Source: Pseudobdellovibrionaceae bacterium
GTDB taxonomy: Bacteria > Bdellovibrionota > Bdellovibrionia > Bdellovibrionales > Bdellovibrionaceae
Assembly: GCA_019637955.1 (NCBI GenBank)
Contig: JAHBUS010000003.1
Span: forward strand, 310,001-374,000
Direction of reading: 5' to 3'
DNA length: 64,000 nucleotides
Shown: piece after piece, positions 56,078-64,000 of the stretch
How positions within the stretch are numbered: the first letter of the stretch is position 1
Layout: every line of letters starts with the position of its first letter
Notes under the pieces: generated by a model
The model's database searches: none
The model's input: only the letters and a program-made list of their open reading frames with translations
Told to the model about the DNA's origin: nothing
Program-made: the position numbers and the translations under genes

Positions 56078-57910
56078 TTACATTTCGTTTCGAAGTCTTT
56101 GGATCAAATTGTTGTTCTCGGGATTTGCGGGTCCCAAATTAGCGGATTTTCGCTCAAGTTCTTCGAGCGAAAATCCGGTGAAGATATTGGTGTCGCGAGC
56201 CATCTGATTTCTCAGAGTTTGCTGCGCGCGGTACCAGCGCATTTTATTTTCGTCTCGAGTATCGTTGCAGCTCGCTAGCTCCTCACGCGAGCTTGCGCCC
56301 CAGCGAAGTTCAACGCAGTGGTACGGGCTAAATGACATGAGCGGCATTCGCTTGAGAAGCTCTTCGAGGTTCACCTTCACGGCAGCGCCATTGGAATTAC
56401 GGTACGTGATCGCGCAGGCCTTCAGCGTCTCGCCCGCAGCCTTGATGATATCGCCTTTAAGGTCCTGGCCTTGATAGGAGAACTCGGGGTTTCTGCGGTC
56501 AATTTGAGCCTTCAGCTCCTTGGCGTAGTTAAGAGCCAAGTTCACCGAGTTTCTTCGCCGCACATCACCGCCCGGAGTTGAGTATAGATCCCAATCTCCG
56601 CTACCGCCGTAAATTGTATTCGGTAGCACCTCGGCGTGAGGCTTTGCGGCGATGCCTTTAATGGTGCCGTCTTGGACAAGGCTCACGCGGGAACCAAAGT
56701 CATCGCAGATAGCCTTCATGCGGATTTTGAACTCCGAGATCACATCAATCTTGTAAGTACCTTGGAACATGCGGCGACGTAAAAATTCCTGAAACGAACT
56801 TGTGACTTTCCCGCCAGGTAGGGCATAGGCGGATTTGCCATCATTCATAAGTGTGTTGCCAAACATCTCGGTCGAAAATTCCGGAATCTCTTCATTGGTG
56901 AGAAGGCGAGCCGTGCCATTCACGTATGAGCCGGTACGGTAGTCATACTGGGCGTTGTCAACGACCACGGGTCTAAAGTTTTGAAACCAACCGCCGTGTT
57001 CGATTTTTGATCGTTTGTAGAAATCAATGGAGTAAGGGCGTCTGGGTGAAATTGACTTTCGGTCAATCAAGGCGTCAAAGACCATGACTTGTCCATCGGA
57101 TGTGACATCGTAAACGATGCCAACATGTCCGGAAGGATCATAAACCGTGGTCCCGGGCCGGATGCTCCCGCGCCGCACGCCGGGCGTGTACATGTCGCTA
57201 AAGTTTGTACGCGGATCAACTCGTAACGTTGCCGTGTGAACCGCATTTTGGATCGTTGAGTGCGTAGCAAAAAAGTTGCTCGCGCCGCTTTTCATGTTAG
57301 GTAAAAGAGTGCGGCGAGAAGGGCGGTTGCCGTTCCAGGAATAGCGCACATCCGTTTGTTCAGTGGCCGTGCCGTCTTGAATGGTGCGTTTTTGCTCCTC
57401 ACTCAAGGGCAGCGCCACCATGCCGGAAGAAAAAACAAACGGCAGGCCGTTTTTCCAAGCGTAATAGGAACGCAAGAAATAGGGCCAATCGGCGCAGTCC
57501 GACCAGAACTTGTAAAGGTTCTGGGGTGGATCGCTCTCGCGAAAAGGATTGGCGGGGCTTCGCATACATGTATCGACGGTGGTGCATCCAGATCTGCCGA
57601 TGGCAGTCACGAACTGCGAAAAGCCGATTTCATCCTCACTCGTCCAGGCGAGCTTCGTAAGCCTCCAAGTGCCGTAGGCCGCAACGCGCGCAGCTTCGTT
57701 GTCAGAGCCGTAAGTCTCAGCTATCGGAGCATAAGTCGGTTGAGGGGGCGGATAGGAAGGCTGGGGCTGATATCTCGGGGCGGATCTTCGCGGACGGAAG
57801 ATATCAAAGAATCCTTGAGCCTCAGCTGATTCGCCGACAAAGCAAAGGCTGGATAGGATCATGGCGGCCGCAAAGCTCGAGAAGCTTGGTTTTTTGGAAC
57901 ATGCGTTCAT
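56078..57910 (-). CDS. Large secreted NlpC/P60-like protein
   Basis: A 610-residue protein from ATG 57910 (GGGAGAG upstream). After a signal peptide there is a Pro/Tyr-rich stretch (about 40-65). A papain-like catalytic pair may be Cys near 137 (WSDCADWPYFLRSYYAW) and His near 259 (DPSGHVGIVYDV), as in NlpC/P60 or CHAP peptidases. The C-terminal 300 residues are not recognised. It is probably secreted and wall-active. The peptidase assignment rests on these two motifs only. Confidence 0.55.
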   Translation of the reverse strand: MNACSKKPSFSSFAAAMILSSLCFVGESAEAQGFFDIFRPRRSAPRYQPQPSYPPPQPTYAPIAETYGSDNEAARVAAYGTWRLTKLAWTSEDEIGFSQFVTAIGRSGCTTVDTCMRSPANPFRESDPPQNLYKFWSDCADWPYFLRSYYAWKNGLPFVFSSGMVALPLSEEQKRTIQDGTATEQTDVRYSWNGNRPSRRTLLPNMKSGASNFFATHSTIQNAVHTATLRVDPRTNFSDMYTPGVRRGSIRPGTTVYDPSGHVGIVYDVTSDGQVMVFDALIDRKSISPRRPYSIDFYKRSKIEHGGWFQNFRPVVVDNAQYDYRTGSYVNGTARLLTNEEIPEFSTEMFGNTLMNDGKSAYALPGGKVTSSFQEFLRRRMFQGTYKIDVISEFKIRMKAICDDFGSRVSLVQDGTIKGIAAKPHAEVLPNTIYGGSGDWDLYSTPGGDVRRRNSVNLALNYAKELKAQIDRRNPEFSYQGQDLKGDIIKAAGETLKACAITYRNSNGAAVKVNLEELLKRMPLMSFSPYHCVELRWGASSREELASCNDTRDENKMRWYRAQQTLRNQMARDTNIFTGFSLEELERKSANLGPANPENNNLIQRLRNEM

Positions 57911-58056
57911 CTTTCTCTCCCTGGTTGTCGATCTTTCGCGCAAAAACGACGCTCAGGGGCGCCTCTTTTGCGTGAAAGACCGGCGTTTTCGATCTCTCGT
58001 GAGTTCGCGAAGGGATTTACAAGATGTGAGCCAAGGTATTGAAAGGATTGGGGAAA

Positions 58057-58080
58057 GTGTTCCATAGGGGCGTGGAACAC
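58057..58080. repeat. Inverted repeat between two secreted-protein genes
   Basis: GTGTTCCA-TAGGGGCG-TGGAACAC is a perfect 8-bp inverted repeat with an 8-bp spacer, followed by a further GTTCC half-site at about 58083. It lies just after the stop of the minus-strand gene at 58088 and about 150 bp before the start of the NlpC-like gene. It may be a weak terminator or an operator. Confidence 0.5.
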
Positions 58081-58087
58081 GTTCCGA

Positions 58088-59089
58088 TTACTGTTGCGAG
58101 TAGATTTTCAAAAGTGCGCGCGAAGTTTCAAGCACGCATGAGGGCGATTTAATATCAATGTTCTCTTGAATCGCCTCGATGTCGTGCTCTTTGAGCACGG
58201 AGTAAAGCTGCGGTCCAAAATCAGACTCATATTTTGAGATCGAAATCTGATAAGGCCGGGTGTGTGCTCTGATCTCAAACGAGGATTGACCTGCACAGAG
58301 CTGTTTGGCAAGCGCGCCGCGCTCGGAGTTGGTCCCGGGAGCTGTGCGATTCTGCCTTTCTTGCGCAGTTTCAATTTCAATGAAATAGGGATTTTGAGCT
58401 TTGCTAAAACCCTCAAGCTGCCACCAAGGCAAATTCATTTCGCCTTCAAACGCAGTTTTCAGGATCAATGAGGATCGATCAAGAAGATCTGGCATAAATA
58501 AAAGACTCGTCAGTTCACGGGCTTTGAGCGTGGATTGAGTCAATCCAGAGTTGTGCCCAGGTTTTGGTGTGAGCAGCGCCTCGATCACTTCGTGAAGGAT
58601 GAGCGCGATTCGATTCTCGGCATTCATCAAGTTCCAGCTCGGTCCGTGAACTCGAATAACGAGTCCCAATCGATTGGCGAGCTGGCGAAGCTCGGCTCCC
58701 GACACCTCGCCAATGACATTATCTTGGTGTTCAACAAGTGCCAGCGGAACGTCAACAAAGACCCAGGCATATTGATCCATCACCCGGGCGAGAACATCGC
58801 CAAACCCCGGCAGTGCCGAGTTGATCTCCGTGAGTTTGACGGCAAGCTTCGTGCGCTCGGACTCGGAGGCGAGCAGTGGATACTCCCTGGCGGTAAAGCG
58901 GGTGGTCTTAGCTCCTGCTGAATCAATGGCCACTTTGGCAAGCCCGGTCTCTAAAAGGTCTCGAAGAACGACTTTTTTGGTGCTGCGATAATAATAACCA
59001 TCTCCGCCGTTCCCGACGCCATGCCCGCGAGGAGCGCTGAGCGCAACTGAGGGGAGTAGGATTAAAATAGGAAGTATAAAAATCTTCAT
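58088..59089 (-). CDS. Secreted protein with HExxE-type motif, possible metallopeptidase
   Basis: A 333-residue protein with a signal peptide (KIFILPILILLPSVALSAPRGHG) and the GNGGDGYYY start common in secreted proteins of this phylum. Near residue 166 the sequence ALILHEVIEALLTP shows HExxE, reminiscent of zinc peptidases. Other ligands are not identified. The ATG overlaps the TIGR02147 stop by 4 nt. Cysteines (KQLCAGQ, SPSCVLE) may form a disulfide. Confidence 0.55.
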   Translation of the reverse strand: MKIFILPILILLPSVALSAPRGHGVGNGGDGYYYRSTKKVVLRDLLETGLAKVAIDSAGAKTTRFTAREYPLLASESERTKLAVKLTEINSALPGFGDVLARVMDQYAWVFVDVPLALVEHQDNVIGEVSGAELRQLANRLGLVIRVHGPSWNLMNAENRIALILHEVIEALLTPKPGHNSGLTQSTLKARELTSLLFMPDLLDRSSLILKTAFEGEMNLPWWQLEGFSKAQNPYFIEIETAQERQNRTAPGTNSERGALAKQLCAGQSSFEIRAHTRPYQISISKYESDFGPQLYSVLKEHDIEAIQENIDIKSPSCVLETSRALLKIYSQQ

Positions 59090-59823
59090 AAAGATTCCTT
59101 TGTTTTGAGGAGCGGAAAAAGCTGAATGGAAAGTCGGTACACTTGATCTTTTTGGCTGTGGCCCATGATCTGGGAAACTTTATCGAGGCACCGACGAACT
59201 TCTTTTTTTGCTTTTGCGATCTGACGGCTATTTCCCGAGAACGTGAGAGAGGTAAAGTCTCGCTCATCGGTTGCGATTTCATCAATCGCCTTGGCCGCAA
59301 GCTTAAGTCCCTCATGGTGCGCTGAGCGAATAACGGTTGAGGGTATGCCGTCATTGGTGAAATAGCTCAGGCCCGTGATGGCAAGCGATCCGTCTGCGTT
59401 TTGGTACAGAAGTTTCATCTCAATCAGTTTTTGAATCGAAGTATCGGTCAGCTCTCGCGTAAGTCCCAAGCGCTGAGAGATCTCCTCATTCGAAGTTGGC
59501 GGCGTGTGGCATTCAAGCAAAGACAAAATCGCAAAATAATGCCAATCCCGGATCATCTGAAACTGCTCATCAGGCAGAACCACGCGCTCAGAGCTTGCGA
59601 GCTGCTCGAGCAGTTCTTGAGCGGCGGGATCAAGCTGAAGTTTGCGAGCAATCTCCAGCGCTTTTTTGTCCGAAATGCGGCGGCGACCAGAAACAAACTC
59701 ACTATACGATCCAGGACTAATTCCGAGCTGCTGGGCGTGAGCCCTGAGGGAATAGTTTGGGTCTTTTCCCTTCATTTGCTGAAACTGGTTTTTAATTTGA
59801 GCGCGAAGAAAGTCATTGATCAT
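59086..59823 (-). CDS. TIGR02147-family regulator, second copy
   Basis: A 245-residue protein with the same layout as 30578-31219: N-terminal helix-turn-helix (LRAHAQQLGISPGSYSEFVSGRRRIS), central winged helix (HYFAILSLLECHTPPTSNEEISQRLGL) and C-terminal beta domain (FTSLTFSGNSRQIAKAKKEVRR, QVYRLSIQLFPLL). ATG 59823 overlaps the stop of the small upstream gene by ATGA. It is embedded among wall-enzyme genes by 4-nt overlaps, so it is likely to regulate them. Confidence 0.82.
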   Translation of the reverse strand: MINDFLRAQIKNQFQQMKGKDPNYSLRAHAQQLGISPGSYSEFVSGRRRISDKKALEIARKLQLDPAAQELLEQLASSERVVLPDEQFQMIRDWHYFAILSLLECHTPPTSNEEISQRLGLTRELTDTSIQKLIEMKLLYQNADGSLAITGLSYFTNDGIPSTVIRSAHHEGLKLAAKAIDEIATDERDFTSLTFSGNSRQIAKAKKEVRRCLDKVSQIMGHSQKDQVYRLSIQLFPLLKTKESL

Positions 59824-60182
59824 TTCTTTTTCCCTTTCTTCGGCAAGGTCTCGGCGCATTCTAGGGCGACTTGTTCGTCAAAGGAGCTATTGGCTAGATC
59901 CGAGTCCACGTGCTTTTGAAGGGCCTTGGGATCTTTAATTTCATAAAATTCAGCGGTCCACTTGAGTTGGGCGAGCGCCTCGGCGTCAGTCGGCTCTTTT
60001 TTAGCGGCAGCCAAATGCTTGGCAGCAATGCAGCTGCAAATTTCATCTGGGTTTTTTACTTTTTGGTCATTAGCAAGCGCTGATTGGACGCAGGCCTTTT
60101 GTATTCGGGTTTCAAATGCTGCATCGACTTGAGCCGCCCAGAGCGCGTTCAAAGGTAATAGAAGGGTCACAAGTAAAGTCAC
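59820..60182 (-). CDS. Small secreted protein
   Basis: A 120-residue protein. The start is GTG 60182: GGAG stands 6 nt upstream and it overlaps the M23 stop as GTGA. A signal peptide (TLLVTLLLPLNALWAAQ) precedes a helical mature part with four cysteines (KACVQSAL, EICSCIAAKHL, ECAETL) and a basic C-terminus (KKGKKK). The function is unknown; its position suggests a role with the M23 peptidase. Confidence 0.6.
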   Translation of the reverse strand: MTLLVTLLLPLNALWAAQVDAAFETRIQKACVQSALANDQKVKNPDEICSCIAAKHLAAAKKEPTDAEALAQLKWTAEFYEIKDPKALQKHVDSDLANSSFDEQVALECAETLPKKGKKK

Positions 60183-61081
60183 GAGGGTCTCCTTGTTGCG
60201 AGCTGAGTGAGGGGGTTGATCCACTGACCGTTTTTCATCATTTCGAAGTGAAGGTGAGGACCTGTGACCGCGCCGGTTGCACCCACGCAGCCAATCATGT
60301 CACCTTGATTCACGCGCGCGCCGCGAGCAGGCAGGCGGCAAGTGGGGTTTAAGTGCAAGTACCTGGTCTTCGTCCCATCACCGTGATTGATGGTGACCAT
60401 GTTGCCAGCTCCGCCGTTGCAGGATTTTCGTCCGTTCACGCAGCCCCCGGCGGAGACTTCAATGGTTCCGCCTTTAGCGGCGCGCACGCGAGAGCCATTA
60501 TTGCCGGAGATATCTACGCCTTTATGCAGGCGCACAACGCCTCGAATGGGGTGGCGTCTATACCCAAATCCACTGCGCACGGTTCCGCCCACGGGCCAGA
60601 TAAATCCGGATCTTGTCAAAGCCTGTGAGACGTCGCGAAGATCTTGGCTCTGGCGGGTCGGTATGGGCTGCCTGTCCGTCCCGCGAAAACAATCCGTACA
60701 AGCTCCTCGGCTCACGGAATGAGATCTTGGCGGCTGATCGGCCTCAACGGGCTTATCGATGTCCGTAAAAAACTTGGCGTCAACCCAGCCCAGAGTTTCC
60801 CGCGCAGATCCATTGGGGTAGCGGCGAAGCTGAACGCGGTACCAGGTTTCACCATTAGCAAGGCGTTTGGTCTCAAGAACCTGGATCTCTTCAAATCGCT
60901 TGACCGTCGTCATTGGTTCACCGCTCGAGCGCCCGGCGTCGGACCAGAGATTCACGTCAACATGATTGGTCTTCACGGTTTTTGGCTGGGCATGGGCGCT
61001 CAAAAAAATCATAAGAAACGCAAACGTCAAGAGAGCCGCATTAAACACACTTGAAAGAAAAGAAGAGCTCAGCCACTGCAT
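60179..61081 (-). CDS. M23-family peptidase with SH3-like domain
   Basis: A 300-residue protein with an N-terminal signal peptide. An SH3-like region (VNLWSDAGRSSGEPMTTVKR, WYRVQLRRYPNGSARETLGWV) precedes the M23 domain: FGYRRHPIRGVVRLHKGVDISG (His and Asp ligands, about 175-188), RYLHLNP, and GPHLHFE near 278. It cleaves peptidoglycan peptides in the periplasm or prey wall. The start codon directly follows the DUF3703 stop, with no gap. Confidence 0.88.
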   Translation of the reverse strand: MQWLSSSFLSSVFNAALLTFAFLMIFLSAHAQPKTVKTNHVDVNLWSDAGRSSGEPMTTVKRFEEIQVLETKRLANGETWYRVQLRRYPNGSARETLGWVDAKFFTDIDKPVEADQPPRSHSVSRGACTDCFRGTDRQPIPTRQSQDLRDVSQALTRSGFIWPVGGTVRSGFGYRRHPIRGVVRLHKGVDISGNNGSRVRAAKGGTIEVSAGGCVNGRKSCNGGAGNMVTINHGDGTKTRYLHLNPTCRLPARGARVNQGDMIGCVGATGAVTGPHLHFEMMKNGQWINPLTQLATRRPS

Positions 61082-61507
61082 CTAAAATTTTCCGCGTGGG
61101 TGCTGGGGTCGGTATTTTTCAATTTTCCCGCCATTGCTAATTCGTTCAGCTTCCATTTTATTTAACTTCTCGATCTTATCCGCCACGCCTTTGGGAATTT
61201 GCATGGGTTTAAACATACTCACGCCGCTTCTGCCGGTGTTCCCCAGCGGGTAGCTGCCGGTCATCGAGCCGGGAAAAGCAACGAGCAGCCGCAAAAACTG
61301 TCCCCAGGCTTCAGCGTAATTCTTCTCGCGCAGTGAGAGCTGAAGCATGAGCCAGTGCACTTTGGTGTGCTCAAGGCCATAGGGCTGCGAAAAAATGTGA
61401 GCTTCTTCTAGAAGCTTCCATGCGGGACTAATGTGCCCAAGAGCGATTTGCTCTTGAGCCCTTTCGATCACGCGCTGGGAGTGAAGAAGGCGAACATAGT
61501 TTCTCAT
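61082..61507 (-). CDS. DUF3703 family protein
   Basis: A 141-residue protein with the DUF3703 pattern: RVIEQAQEQ-like start (VIERAQEQIALGHISPAWKLLEEAHIFSQPY), HTKVHWLMLQLSLREKNYAEAWGQ, and TGSYPLGNTGRSGVSMFKPMQIP. DUF3703 genes are usually found beside CzcD- or ZntA-type metal exporters. ATG 61507 is used with GAGGG upstream; the longer frame to 61660 overlaps the ATPase. One base separates it from the ATPase stop. Confidence 0.8.
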   Translation of the reverse strand: MRNYVRLLHSQRVIERAQEQIALGHISPAWKLLEEAHIFSQPYGLEHTKVHWLMLQLSLREKNYAEAWGQFLRLLVAFPGSMTGSYPLGNTGRSGVSMFKPMQIPKGVADKIEKLNKMEAERISNGGKIEKYRPQHPRGKF

Positions 61508-61508
61508 A

Positions 61509-63710
61509 TTAACCCTCGTCGGAGGTTTGCACTCGAAGTAGACGAAGAGCATTGAGAGTAACCAATATCGAAGCCCCCATGTCAGCCGCAACCGCCAGCC
61601 AAAGGTTTGAGATCCCGGCGATAGCAAGGACCAAGAAAACGGCTTTGGTTGCAATTGCAAATCCGATATTGAAGCGAATCACGCTCAAAACGCGGCGGCC
61701 TTGACGAATGGCTTTGGCCAGCTGCGAGAGATCGTCCTGCATCAGGCTAACGTCCGAAGTCTCGATGGCCGTATCTGTACCGGCGGCTCCCATCGAGATG
61801 CCAATGGTGGCGCTGGCGAGAGCGGGGGCATCGTTAACGCCGTCACCGACCATGGCCACGTTCGTGTACTCGGCGGTTAGACGCTTGACCTCGCGGACTT
61901 TGTCTTCCGGAAGAAGATCGCCGCGCCCTTGATCAATGCCGGTCTGTGCTGCAATGGCGTCCACGGTTTTTTGATTGTCGCCGCTTAAGACTTCGATTCT
62001 CTCGATTCCGGCTTCATGTAGAGCTGCAATGGCCGCGCCCGCGTTTGCTTTCAGCGTATCGCCCAGTCCAAAAATTCCGAGCACGCTTCCCTTGTGATCG
62101 GCATGCGGTTTATGTCCGATGATAACAACGGACAATGATTTTTGCTCAAGTTCGACAAGGTAGTTCTCGATATCGGGAGAGCAAATGCCCAGATCATGAG
62201 CTAGCCGGTGATTGCCAACAAAGTAAAGACAGGATTCGATTCGTCCTTCGGCGCCTCGGCCCGCGATGGAGGTGTAGTCGGACACCATAGATTCAGTGCC
62301 GTGGTTGTCTTTAGCGAAGCTTTGAACCGCTTTGGCCAGCGGATGTGAGGACATGTTTTCAAGTGATAGCGCCAAACTCATGACTTTGGCGTCAGGCAGG
62401 GATTGATCAAATTTCCTAAAGCTATGCACACGAAACTTTCCTTCCGTGATCGTGCCTGTTTTGTCGAGCGCGATGGCGCGAATTTTTCCCAAGGCTTCCA
62501 GGTACTTTCCACCTTTTACGAGCACACCTTGCTTAGCCAGGGAGGCCAGGCCCGAGACGACGGAAATCGGCGTAGCCAGGACCAGGGCGCACGGACACGC
62601 GATGACAAGCAGGACAAGAGCGCGGTAAAACCAGACATCAAAGCCCGCAGCGGAGCCCAAAAGCGGCGGCAGGGCGGCCACGAGCACGGCCAGAACAAAG
62701 ACGACGGGGGTGTAGACTTTGGCAAATTTGTCGACAAAGCGCTCCGAGGGCGCTTTTTGCTCTTGAGCCTCTTCAATGAGCTTCATGACTCGAGAGATCT
62801 TGGTGTCTTGAAAGGCCTTGGTCACTTTGATCGTGAGCGCGCTGGCTTCGTTGATGGTTCCGGCAAAAACGCTGTCTCCGGGTTTTTTATCCACAGGATT
62901 TGATTCACCGGTGAGCGGCGCTTGGTTGGCGGAAGAGTTTCCTTCCATCACAACTCCATCTAGCGGGAAGCTGTCACCAGGGCGAACGATCAAGGTGTCG
63001 TCCACTTTAACTTCAAGAACGGGGACTGAGACCACGGCGCCGTCTTTTTTGAGCCAGGCTAGCTGCGGGGTGAGCTTCAAAACGGATTTAATCGCCTGCC
63101 GGGCGCGTGCCACGCTAAACGCTTCAAGAAGCTCTGCGAGGGCGAATAAAAAGACGACGGTGGCGCCTTCAGAATATTCTTTAATTGAAAAAGCGCCGAT
63201 GGCCGCCGCCGACATCAGCACGTTCATGTCCATGCTTCGTTGCTTCAGGGCTCGCCAAGCTTTGGGAAAGACCAGAGCACCGGCAATCAAAACGGCCGCG
63301 CCGTAAAGTAAAGCGCCGTAAAGATCAGAAAGCAGGTCTTTCCAGTCCAGAATAAATCCAAGGCCGATCAAGACTCCCGAAGCCGCCACAAGCAAGACTT
63401 TTTGTTTGTTCGCGAGCAGAAAGCTCGTTTCTTCTTTGTCAACGACCCGAACGCCCGTGCTTTCAATCGCGGACCTGATTTTGTCGCTGTTCATTTCTTT
63501 CGGGTGATGAACCGTCGCGGTGGAGGCAATCAGGTTCACCGAGACAGAGCTAACGCCAATCTTGGCGAGTGCTTTTTTGATGGCATTGACCTCATCGGAG
63601 CAGTCGGCGCCCGAGATTCTAAAAACGCTTTCGGATTCTCCAGCGCTCAGCGCATCGAGCTTTTCCGTTGAAGTTGTCTCGCAGGATTTGCAAGCGTGAT
63701 CATGTGCCAT
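61509..63710 (-). CDS. Heavy-metal P-type ATPase (Zn/Cd type)
   Basis: A 733-residue protein with all P1B signatures: an N-terminal metal-binding domain, the TGES loop, CPC in VIACPCALVLATP (about 373), DKTGTITEG with the phosphorylated Asp (about 413), HP in SSHPLAKA and GDGVNDAPAL (about 620). The set fits the ZntA/CadA class that exports Zn, Cd or Pb. The N-terminal domain has GADCSDE in place of GMTCxxC, so one Cys is lost. The first gene of a tightly coupled operon that continues into wall-enzyme genes. Confidence 0.87.
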   Translation of the reverse strand: MAHDHACKSCETTSTEKLDALSAGESESVFRISGADCSDEVNAIKKALAKIGVSSVSVNLIASTATVHHPKEMNSDKIRSAIESTGVRVVDKEETSFLLANKQKVLLVAASGVLIGLGFILDWKDLLSDLYGALLYGAAVLIAGALVFPKAWRALKQRSMDMNVLMSAAAIGAFSIKEYSEGATVVFLFALAELLEAFSVARARQAIKSVLKLTPQLAWLKKDGAVVSVPVLEVKVDDTLIVRPGDSFPLDGVVMEGNSSANQAPLTGESNPVDKKPGDSVFAGTINEASALTIKVTKAFQDTKISRVMKLIEEAQEQKAPSERFVDKFAKVYTPVVFVLAVLVAALPPLLGSAAGFDVWFYRALVLLVIACPCALVLATPISVVSGLASLAKQGVLVKGGKYLEALGKIRAIALDKTGTITEGKFRVHSFRKFDQSLPDAKVMSLALSLENMSSHPLAKAVQSFAKDNHGTESMVSDYTSIAGRGAEGRIESCLYFVGNHRLAHDLGICSPDIENYLVELEQKSLSVVIIGHKPHADHKGSVLGIFGLGDTLKANAGAAIAALHEAGIERIEVLSGDNQKTVDAIAAQTGIDQGRGDLLPEDKVREVKRLTAEYTNVAMVGDGVNDAPALASATIGISMGAAGTDTAIETSDVSLMQDDLSQLAKAIRQGRRVLSVIRFNIGFAIATKAVFLVLAIAGISNLWLAVAADMGASILVTLNALRLLRVQTSDEG

Positions 63711-63791
63711 AAAAAGGTCCTTTCAGATTCTAAAGACAAGCGGGGCGGGCTTTGGTGTTCGCCTTCAGCGCGCCCCCTGTAAGTCACATCA

Positions 63792-64000
63792 TTAGTGGTT
63801 ATGGCCTTCGGCCTTCTCGTGCTTTTCATGCTCTTTAAATGCGGAAAAGCAGTCCGACTTTCGGAATTTGCGGTCTTCTTTTTTCTTTTTAACAACGCCC
63901 TCCATGCACTTGTGAGCCTCATCCTCGGTCTTTGCGGCGGGACATTCTGCCTTGCAGGCTTCTTGTAGGTTGTGTTCGTGCGCGCCTTCGGCGGCAAAAC
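63792..64000 (-). CDS. Periplasmic Cys/His-rich protein, 5'-truncated by the window edge
   Basis: The end of a secreted protein read from the minus strand. The visible part is FAAEGAHEHNLQEACKAECP, AAKTEDEAHKCMEGVVKKKK, a C near the middle (SDCFSAF) and a His/Lys/Glu tail (KEHEKHEKAEGHNH). The N-terminal FAA is the end of a signal peptide. Four cysteines and many histidines suggest metal binding. Its stop lies 82 bp before the P-type ATPase start, so both may be in one metal-response operon. The remainder is outside the window. Confidence 0.65.
   Translation of the reverse strand, partial: FAAEGAHEHNLQEACKAECPAAKTEDEAHKCMEGVVKKKKEDRKFRKSDCFSAFKEHEKHEKAEGHNH

Overview
The window looks like chromosomal DNA of a bacterium of the Bdellovibrionota (Bdellovibrio and relatives). 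The reasons are a G+C content near one half, two regulators of the TIGR02147 family, an AgmX/PglI C-terminal-domain protein, a ferroportin-like metal exporter of the kind known from Bdellovibrio, many small lipoproteins and several secreted peptidoglycan enzymes. The assignment is inference; no rRNA or tRNA gene is present to fix it.

The left third (1-31,000) is accessory in character. It holds the 3' part of a TraD/VirD4-like coupling ATPase, a brnTA toxin-antitoxin pair, an XRE + HicB pair, a DUF2130 protein, a Sll1717-type P-loop ATPase divergent from a membrane PhoD-like phosphatase, a lipoprotein endonuclease, a PD-(D/E)xK-like protein, a run of lipoproteins, a mobile-mystery A/B (Fic) pair with three evenly spaced operators, and a GIY-YIG protein. 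Between these genes lie most of the copies of a dispersed hairpin-rich repeat family.

The right part is better ordered. 30,578-42,312: a TIGR02147 regulator, an MFS transporter, a TolC-RND-response regulator-histidine kinase efflux operon, a PepSY protein, and a set of phosphatidate/diacylglycerol enzymes (phosphoesterase, PAP2, DgkA, DUF2183). 42,802-50,112 (minus strand): a compact metal-resistance operon with a His-rich protein, heavy-metal RND pump, small periplasmic protein, TolC-type channel, ferroportin-like exporter, CsoR/RcnR-type repressor and lipoprotein. 50,827-53,236: an SRAP peptidase, an XRE regulator, a DsbA/DsbB-like pair and a second His-tailed lipoprotein. 53,541-63,710: envelope enzymes (possible L,D-transpeptidase, two M23 peptidases, an NlpC/P60-like protein, a possible metallopeptidase) coupled to a second TIGR02147 regulator, a DUF3703 protein and a Zn/Cd-type P-ATPase.

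The strongest undescribed signals are: (1) a dispersed repeat family, about 30 hairpin pairs in 13 clusters, all in one orientation, with stems that change in a base-paired way while linkers and loops stay constant; (2) in three clusters a duplicated 3' coding end on the far side of the repeat, and in a fourth a 25-bp direct repeat; (3) a 34-codon membrane micro-ORF present twice, whose ten codon differences are nine synonymous and one conservative; (4) a candidate structured leader RNA followed by a 20-codon ORF; (5) a shared operator near the TIGR02147 regulator and the efflux operon.
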